Shown: positions 57,113-64,000 of the stretch, one piece after another
Layout of the letters: each line of letters opens with the position of its first letter
How positions within the stretch are numbered: the first letter of the stretch is position 1
NCBI GenBank assembly: GCA_025201375.1
Contig: JAIWZP010000040.1
Location: 1 to 64,000 of the forward strand
Origin: Gongronella butleri
Taxonomy: Eukaryota > Mucoromycota > Mucoromycetes > Mucorales > Cunninghamellaceae
Direction: 5' to 3'
Length of the DNA stretch: 64,000 bases
Made by a program: the position numbers and the translations under genes
Notes under the pieces: generated by a model
Databases searched by the model: none
The model's input: only the letters and a program-made list of their open reading frames with translations
What the model was told of the DNA's origin: nothing

Positions 57113-57959
57113 GAGACAAAAAATGGGAAAGACGAAAAGGAGAGAAAAGAGCGGAATCCCATTTCGACGCATGACCCCTTTTAAATGCCCTCAAACCTCG
57201 AGCAAAAGCCAATTTTTTTGTTTTACCTGTCAAATACCAGTATTGAATGACCACAATGGGTTTCATTCATGCATTAGTTTGTTGGTCTCGATGAAAAACA
57301 TCATAAATACAACATTGATTAGACGGTTGGCGAGAAATTACGCAAAAACAGTCAATCAGCCGAGTTCGTAAAAAAAAAAATCGAACAAATCAACAACCGG
57401 CATGGCCAACGATTGGAGTCTGCGGATTGAGGCGTGCACAAGCATCATTTTGCCTTTGATTTCAAATGTGTGTCAAAGAAGGTTTGACGCAAAAGACGCG
57501 AGATAGCAAGTTACAGTAAACCGTGTTTTTGGCCACTGTCGCGCTTTTGCCCGAACCTGACTTCGCTCTCTATGTGTTTTCATCTCTGCGCGCCACCTGA
57601 CAGGGATGTCAGTGCGTCGACGGGGGCAGCTTGCCCAGCATTTTGCGCACGCAATTCTTTCCCTGCCAGAAAAAAGGGTTAATTGGGTTTGGATGCCGTG
57701 TTAGATGCGATTATGGAACTGTGAAACTCACATGAACGCGCCAGAGATAGGGGTGCGCGCAAGTGGTCGCTTTTTACCTGGAGACACCATTTGGACGCAG
57801 CATGCATCTCTCACGTGCGTCATCCACGAAAATTGACAGCGAAAATACGTCTGCGCAGCACCGAGCGTGTCCCATCAAGTACAAACGATCCAAATTCAAA
57901 CTAGTGCGTAAACGCGAATTCGCCACAAGTGATGACCAATTTGATGATCGAGCAATTCA

Positions 57960-57962
<3 letters not shown>

Positions 57963-58016
<54 letters not shown>
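57963..58016. repeat. 54-base A homopolymer upstream of F-box 3
   Basis: Longest homopolymer in the window. The equivalent runs in units 1 and 2 are 28 and 34 A. Confidence 0.9.
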
Positions 58017-58017
<1 letters not shown>

Positions 58018-58336
58018 GGCAATTTGTCAAAAAAAAAGAAACAACGAAAATCATACAATACGCGTTTATGCCGATGGAAAACGGCGTGATAGTCGTTGTT
58101 GTTCCACTGCGCCCATCAGCGCGTCATCATCAGCGAGGCATGCGGCTCGCATTTGTAAAAAATAGTGGCTGTGTGGGTATTTTTATCGCAATTGCCCAGC
58201 TGCGCCCCGGTGTTTGCTTCCGATATTGCTTTGCCACGCACACCGCGCTGTGTGACCCTGATTCAAGAATTGGCCATGGCTTTATTTCATTCTTTTTTTT
58301 TTTTTTTTGTGAATCATTTTCTCTCATTGTACCTCG

Positions 58337-60355
58337 ATGGATGCCTATCGCCAGAGCTCGCTTGAGCGTGTAAGTTTGTCTGATGAGATCGTCATTTCCA
58401 TCCTAAAGTTGGTACCGCACAAAAACTTGATTCAATTGCGAGGTACCATTAGCCGAGGTTGGCGCGATTTCATCACTCCCATTGTCTTTGAGACGCTTCA
58501 CTTGCGCAATCTCATTGACCCGCAAAACAGAGGATATCAGGCGTCTACAATAGAGGAATACCAAGACATTGATCGGCGAAATGAACTCAAAACGCTGACC
58601 GACTTCCGCGAGACGTGGCTTTCGTCCATGGCCGACGCCGCTACCACAAGGCAATGCGTGCGCACCGTCGTGATCGGTGGCTTTTATTTGCATGTCAGCG
58701 ATGTGACATCACTGCTTCGGCGGTGCCCCAACGTAAATTCCATGATGATCGACGTCAGCTTTCTGTCGACGGTGAATTGGCGTTTTGGCTCTGACGACCG
58801 CGCTCACACCAAGATTGCCGACGTATCCATGAGAGGTAATCTGTACCAGCAGACATTGAACGACCGCTTGACAGAGGCCATTGCGCCAATGCTTGCAGCG
58901 ACACCAAAACTCGATCGTCTAAAGGTGCAAGGCGCTATTCAAGCTGCACTCTTGTTATCGCACCTGCCTTTTCTGCGCCATCTCGATTTGGACCATCTAG
59001 TTGCCAGACACGACACCTCGCGGTTTGTCTCTTACTCTGGTTTGGATCAGATCGACGTCATCCAGCGCCACTCTCCCAATCTAGAATCGCTCAAAGTGGG
59101 CAGGTTCGACATCAGCAAGCATTTGACGCCAAAATTTTGCCAAGTTTGGCATAGCCCTGGCCATGATCCAAGCTGCATTGCGTGTGGCAATCCCTGGCCC
59201 TCGGTGACATGCCTGCAACTCATCATTAGCTATCAATCGATCCCGAGAGATGAGATCCCAGCACTCATGGCGTACATTTGCGTCAAGTTTCCCAATTTGA
59301 CCCACTTGGACATAGCAGCCGCTGGCATAGTGAATTCGCCGCCGTCAAGCGCCGCCCCCATCAATGCACCCGCCGATTCATGGCGCACCATGCTCGACAC
59401 GTCCATTGCGTATCTGTCAAATCTGGTGTCATGCACATTCTGCAACGTGTTTCCTACGACCATTACCGCGCTTCATCATTTCACCGTGGCGCAACTCGCG
59501 TCACGTTCAACCCTGACGTCTCTCAAGATTATCCGTGAGTATTTGGATGATGGCATCAACATTTTGGACTTTCTTTCAACGTTCCGCTCGCTGCGCAGTT
59601 TGCACATACACATCATCAAGCTGGACCAACGCGCTCGAGGTGACATTGCCCCCGTGCTGGAACCCGTCGACTTGCCCGAGCCCCCCATGCCGTATCACCC
59701 TCTACGCTTCCTGTGCCTCACGGTGTCTGTGCCGCTACGCGTCCTGATCACCATATCCAAAATGTGCCCTGATTTGACATCCGCATCGCTCACAACCGGC
59801 TTTGTCGTTCATCCACTCCCATCCATCACGGCTGCGGGCCTGCCTGTAGAGCAATTGGTGGAATTTGGCCAGAAAAATAGCGTGTTTTGGCTTGCACTTC
59901 CTTACTCGACGCGTTTGAAGCAATTGGTCATCAAGTCTGGCAAGGCCAATGCCATTTTTGCTTGTACGACACCCAGAATGGTCGAAGAAGGCAACGATGA
60001 GCAAGCTGAAAACGCCGCGCTAGACGACGCAGCAGATCAAGACCCCAGCACCACCGGCACGTGCAGAGCATGGCTGGTTCAACGTCAAGGCAGTTCAAGC
60101 AAGGTCAAGAACGTTCAATCGCTTAAACCACATGCGGCATGGTTCCTCGACAATCTCACTTTTCGCACGGGCCAAAAAAAGCGCCAGCAGGACGCCGGCG
60201 TCACGTCAAACACCATTTCAGCGCTCAACGCCGCTCGTCGCACCGGAATCATTGCAATTCTTTTGCCGTCGCAGCCATGTATCCGTCTGTTACAAGATGG
60301 CTCGCAGGGGTACAGAGTCTCGGACCAAATGAATAAAAAATTCACATTGTGGTAG
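58337..60355 (+). CDS. F-box protein, tandem copy 3
   Basis: Intronless, 672 residues. The F-box is LSDEIVISILKLVPHKNLIQ to RDFITPIVFETLHLRNL, followed by LRR-like repeats and the shared C-terminal block ALNAARRTGIIAILLPSQ. It is closest to copy 2 by eye. Differences concentrate in the middle LRR-like region (for example FGSDDRAHTKIADVSMRG and IIREYLDDGINILDFLSTFR), where substrate contact would be expected. The intact frame after duplication, with the changes spread between blocks, suggests retained function. Role inferred as an SCF substrate receptor; target unknown. Confidence 0.88.
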   Translation: MDAYRQSSLERVSLSDEIVISILKLVPHKNLIQLRGTISRGWRDFITPIVFETLHLRNLIDPQNRGYQASTIEEYQDIDRRNELKTLTDFRETWLSSMADAATTRQCVRTVVIGGFYLHVSDVTSLLRRCPNVNSMMIDVSFLSTVNWRFGSDDRAHTKIADVSMRGNLYQQTLNDRLTEAIAPMLAATPKLDRLKVQGAIQAALLLSHLPFLRHLDLDHLVARHDTSRFVSYSGLDQIDVIQRHSPNLESLKVGRFDISKHLTPKFCQVWHSPGHDPSCIACGNPWPSVTCLQLIISYQSIPRDEIPALMAYICVKFPNLTHLDIAAAGIVNSPPSSAAPINAPADSWRTMLDTSIAYLSNLVSCTFCNVFPTTITALHHFTVAQLASRSTLTSLKIIREYLDDGINILDFLSTFRSLRSLHIHIIKLDQRARGDIAPVLEPVDLPEPPMPYHPLRFLCLTVSVPLRVLITISKMCPDLTSASLTTGFVVHPLPSITAAGLPVEQLVEFGQKNSVFWLALPYSTRLKQLVIKSGKANAIFACTTPRMVEEGNDEQAENAALDDAADQDPSTTGTCRAWLVQRQGSSSKVKNVQSLKPHAAWFLDNLTFRTGQKKRQQDAGVTSNTISALNAARRTGIIAILLPSQPCIRLLQDGSQGYRVSDQMNKKFTLW

Positions 60356-62446
60356 CAACTTTTCGTCAAGTGCTACATGCAAAATGCTTTTTTTTTTTTT
60401 TTTTACATTAGTCGACACTTAGTAGAGAGCAGAGCGCAATGTTTCAATGGCCATTAGGGCATTTCTATCTTGGGTTTCTCGTAAATGACTTTTAAAACAT
60501 GCAAAATAAAAGTAAAGCCGCTGGCAAGAAAACTGACATTTTGCCACAAACTCACAATTTCAGCCCGACCACACTAAATTGTCATTCGATCAACTGAAAC
60601 TCGCGCGAGTAGAACGAGACGCGTGCGGAGGTCATTTTACCTTAGCCTGGCAAAGCCGATGCGTATCATAACCTTTGTACACTTGCGACGCCAGATTTAT
60701 AATTTTATGATAATCCCTATTTTCTGGGCAACGAACAAAGCTACCCGCGGCAAGTTTGCAGTAACAATAGAAAGTAACATCTACATGCATTTTTTAACAT
60801 TCCTCTTTTTAGAAACAAAATAAAAACCAAAGATCACTTTGGTCGTTGTCAAGACATGCACAAATTTCACGACTTTTCACAAATACAATATTGACTCCGT
60901 CACAAACCGTCGTTGGATCGATGCCGAAATCAGCCATTACCCATTAGGTAATTTTGGCACGTCGATTCATAAAGAAGAAACGATAAAAACCAGCGGATAT
61001 ACTGTAATTAGGCTGTTGTTGACGATTTTTAAAATTTTTGACATTTTTTTATGCGTGATTTTCACCAATCTAGTCTTAAAGACCACTAAACATGGATAGA
61101 TTGTCTCTCTAACTTACTGTACACATTAGTACGTTATTTCAGGGCGTTATTTTTCTACAAACTCTTACTGTAAAGACCAGAGGTCGGCTTGGTCGTTATG
61201 CAGATGAATCCAAAATGTCGTTATTTTCACAAATTTAGCATGGAGTCTCGAAATACTGTATCTTGTGGCTCGCGGTGAAAATAGCAAAGGTCGAAAGAGA
61301 CACACTCCGGTGTCATTTCTGGTATTCTGGATTGTTTGCTCGCCCGATGGACGAAATTTGCACGCTTTCAAAAGTCGATCAAACATGGAATTAATTTTCA
61401 GGCTCCCTTTTCTCGACAACTGGAAAAACAACGCAAAGTGCTTTAAGGTGTCGAATGCAACCGCTGAATCTCCTTCGAATGAAGTACTGTAAGTTTCACC
61501 TGCACGACCTTATCAAAACTGACAGAGAAAACAGCATTTTTCGACAATTTCTTAAGTTGCGATTTGCTCAATAACGGTCTAATAAATCTGTGATTTTTAT
61601 TTCAGTTTTACTAACAAATACGTAGGGGGCAAGTCATCTAATGGGATGACTTGCAGCGCGCTAGCTTGGGTTTGAACTTTTTGCATCTGCCATTTCATCA
61701 CCAGCCTGCAGGCTGCAGTCCACTCAGAGCACAAAATGCGCAAAAAAAAATAAAAAATCCATGCAATCCAGACGTAACTTAATTTGGAAGTCTCAGCCCT
61801 TAAATTTCTGCAAACAAATTCGCACCAAAGTAGGCAGCTTTCTCAGTCGATCGCCGTTCATGCGTCACTCTGGGGGCATTTTTCTCATCTTGAGGCGATC
61901 TGCCATTTTGTTTGCCAATGGCAAATGGTCGGAGTTACCTGTTTGGGATGCATTGATCACTTGGAGTTCGAAATTGACCGTTTTTGGGATTTAAATGTGT
62001 GACCCCTGAATTTTTATAACGTGGTCGTAACGCTTTGGGAGTATAAGCTTTTTTGTTGCAAATTTTGCGCTGAATGCGATGCAGCCATTTTTGAACGGGT
62101 TCGGCAAAGTAGATGGCAAGCAAATGGTAAAACAGGACAAATTTGGCGCGTTTGGAATTTGTGAGGTCAAAAAAATCGGGAGGACCCATCCCGTGCACAG
62201 GCCATTTTTCATCCCGAGGCGCGTTTTTTGTTGGCGGGCAGGTAGGCTGTAAAAAAATTTCTGGAGGCACAGTGTCAAGATTTGCCGGAACAGCTCCAGA
62301 GGGAGGGCCATGATACCGGACGCGTTTGCACGAGAAACTGACATGATATACTGTACAAGCGCAAAGTATGAAAAACAAAAAGCACGGTAGCCCAAAAAAA
62401 GGGGCATCCAGGTAAAATGGCGGCCATTGAAATACTGAAACTTTAT
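60356..62446. other. Gene-free stretch, repeat B
   Basis: From the F-box 3 stop to the cystinosin stop. Mostly repeat B copy 2, plus the F-box unit 3' flank. The open frames are short. Several TACTGTA words occur (about 61120, 61165, 61255, 61485, 62345). Confidence 0.6.
60580..62160 (+). repeat. Dispersed repeat B, copy 2
   Basis: Same block order as 20060-22340 but shorter. Both copies contain CTAATGGGATGACTTGCA, CGATTGCCGTTCATGCGTCA-type and TGTTTGGGATGCATTGATC boxes. Confidence 0.65.
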
Positions 62447-63757
62447 TCACGCGATGGCACCGTAGACAGGTGATGAGCGGTGTGAAATGAGCGTCGTTTC
62501 CTCAGGGGCAATGGGTCTATACAAGATGCAATGCTGTCCGAGAAATATCAAATCGTAGAAAATGGCTGTGACGCCCAGACCTCTGTGGCAAAAAAAAAAA
62601 AAAACAACATATTAGACGACGTCACATGGACAAAAATTGAGCGCTGCACTTACAGTTTGACAATGTCGCCCTCGACGCCGGTCCAATCGCGCTCGATGTA
62701 TGCGTCGAGCACGAGCTGTACCACGGAGAACACGCCACCAAGCATGTCCTATTAAGAAAAATGGCATGAAAAATGTGAGCAGACGCGTCAAAACAAGCGT
62801 GTCATCGCGTGGCGTTGGTCCTTACGAGCAAGATCAGATGCACACTCCAGCCCAGTGTGGATTTGCGCCTGTAATTGAGCCAGACCTATGCAAAAATAAA
62901 GTTCAAAGATCATTTAAAAGGGGATAAATTGGCGATGAGCGCGTGTCAGCTCGTTTCCATTGATTCTGTGACCTGCGACGGACCTGAGGCATGTATTTGA
63001 TGATGTCGGCTGCCAATTTGACGCCACTCAGATAGTAGATGAAGTGGATCCACTCGCTGTTGCCATAATGAACAGACATGGCGACCAGGATGGCGCCGAT
63101 GATGGCCAGCCATGTCACAAAGGCGGCGGATGTGGACAGATGCTTGGCACATCCCTTGTATAAATAGGTCTGCGCAACGAGCACAAGTGACATCACGAGA
63201 CCATGAAAGGCAAACATGACATCATTGAAACGCACCAAATTCCCGGATCCGTGGCGCTCCATGTATTCGTGTCGAATCTCCTCGTTCATGTAAAACGTCA
63301 ATGTGAAGATCTTGACACCAAGATGAAACAGGTAAAAAGTAAAGCAATTGAGCTCTTTGTGTGCTGTTTCCAATTTTTTTCTCATTTTACCGAATAGCAC
63401 ATGAAACCTAATACGTGAAAGGACAGGTAATCTATGGACAAGCCTCGCACACTCCAAAAAAGAACAAAAATGAGCTGCTTTGCCCACTTTGTTGATTTTT
63501 TTTGCCTCTGTTTTGCGTCTCGATGACACAGCAAGAGTGCCTTTTTTTATTTTTATTTTTATTTTTTTTTTACCTCTGTCTCCTCCAATTGAGCAGAATT
63601 TGGGGGTATAAGCTGCAAGACCAAGCAATAACATAGGTCTTTTATGAAAAGCGATGTCAATTAGGGGGGCCTTGTTATGGGGGGGTGCCCGTGCGCGTCA
63701 TGATGTGCCGTGTCTTACCCATCCCAGTGTATCTGAAAGCACATTCCACGACATCAT
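62447..63757 (-). CDS. ERS1: Cystinosin-type lysosomal/vacuolar PQ-loop transporter
   Basis: Proton-coupled cystine exporter of the vacuole/lysosome membrane. Seven exons (63757-63719, 63638-63574, 63451-63391, 63310-62984, 62885-62826, 62748-62654, 62582-62447) give 260 residues with about seven membrane segments. The first PQ loop is AWSCSLYPQILLNWRRQS, followed by VRGLSIDYLSFHVLGFMCYS. The second is IIKYMPQVWLNYRRKSTLGW, followed by DMLGGVFSVVQLVLDAY and the family end GDIVKLGLGVTAIFYDLIFL. It lacks the long glycosylated N-terminus of animal cystinosin, like yeast Ers1. The start is the ATG at 63757 (a second ATG follows directly); an upstream exon spliced at CCCTAG is possible. The exon 4 acceptor at 63311 was chosen for phase and family spacing. 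Confidence 0.88.
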
Positions 63758-64000
63758 CCTTTTCTAGGGCAAAAAGTCCAACGAAAAATGTGGAGACAGC
63801 CAAAGAAAAAAAAAAAAAATGAAAAGAGGAAAAAAAAAAGAAATGGCATGGATTGCAGCCTTGTTTCATGCCTTTTTTCGCATTCAATTGGAGCCCCGCT
63901 TGTCTTTTGCAGATACACACAACCTTGTTTGCAGGGGCGATGGGCCATTTCTCAGGTAAATTCACATCGCCTTTTGAACAATTGGCAAACGTGACACCAA
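63758..64000. other. Window end, no firm gene
   Basis: Upstream of the cystinosin start. A plus-strand AG...GT segment (about 63913-63955, containing ATGGGCCATTTCTCAG before gtaaat) looks exon-like but cannot be tested here. Confidence 0.4.

Larger units (their letters stand above)
56800..58336. other. Spacer between F-box 2 and 3
   Basis: Same layout as 52964-54783: unit 2/3 junction at about 57048, truncated hydrolase start, a 54-A run and the F-box 3 leader. No intact gene is seen. Confidence 0.6.
57048..60580 (+). repeat. F-box segmental duplication, unit 3
   Basis: Third unit; its start matches 53497 and its 3' flank keeps homology to about 60570 (CACAATTTCAGC), where it runs into dispersed repeat B. 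The offset between gene starts of units 2 and 3 is 3553 bases. Confidence 0.85.

Noticed and set aside
63913..63955. Exon-like AG...GT segment at the right edge
   Set aside because: Only about 43 bases with no partner exons in the window; too little to call a gene.

Overview
This window is nuclear DNA of an early-diverging filamentous fungus, most likely Mucoromycota and possibly Mucorales. Evidence seen in the sequence: genes are split by many short GT-AG introns (about 50-200 nt) that often carry long poly(T) runs before the acceptor; promoters are pyrimidine-rich; and the gene set is typically fungal (gamma-COP, ATG15, GT62 mannosyltransferase, DUG3, RIM2-type carrier, NAM9, EFG1). The window also holds U12-type (minor spliceosome) introns. 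Most Dikarya have lost these, but they are reported in Rhizopus and Phycomyces. The species cannot be named from the sequence.

Layout. 1-402: 5' end of an acidic-protein gene leaving the window. 956-1705: RPS13, whose last 11 codons lie beyond a U12-type intron. 2956-5353: eight-exon orphan coiled-coil/Pro-Gln-rich protein. 5354-7540: gene-free, with one copy of a dispersed repeat. 7541-9474: TOM20-like receptor fused to a SET/MYND module. 9788-18584 (minus): small secreted protein, a low-complexity protein with a PP1-docking-like KVSF motif, gamma-COP, an SRA1/Sec31-C-like protein, and a RIM2-type mitochondrial carrier. 18585-24415: repeats plus one doubtful small ORF and a gene-like fragment. 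24416-34167: pirin, an orphan gene with two AT-AC introns, a small hypothetical, gamma-SNAP, a Mnn9/Anp1/Van1-type mannosyltransferase, and DUG3. 34168-38201: repeats and a tRNA-Val(CAC). 38202-44483 (minus): primase large subunit PRI2, a TBC-domain Rab GAP, and ATG15. 44697-48464 (plus): EFG1, an Old Yellow Enzyme, and the mitochondrial S4 protein NAM9. 48624-49729 (minus): alpha/beta hydrolase. 50936-60355: three tandem intronless F-box genes produced by segmental duplication. 60356-62446: dispersed repeat. 62447-63757: cystinosin-type PQ-loop transporter.

The genes do not form operons or one pathway. They are housekeeping loci in a compact genome: vesicle traffic (gamma-COP, gamma-SNAP, Rab GAP), mitochondria (TOM20 fusion, carrier, NAM9), ribosome production (RPS13, EFG1), vacuole (ATG15, cystinosin), cell wall (GT62), glutathione (DUG3) and DNA replication (PRI2). 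The most unusual content is splicing related: three U12-type introns, two of them AT-AC, and four GC-AG introns fixed by reading frame. Next come the TOM20-SET/MYND fusion and the F-box array, whose later units carry the truncated start of the neighbouring hydrolase gene.
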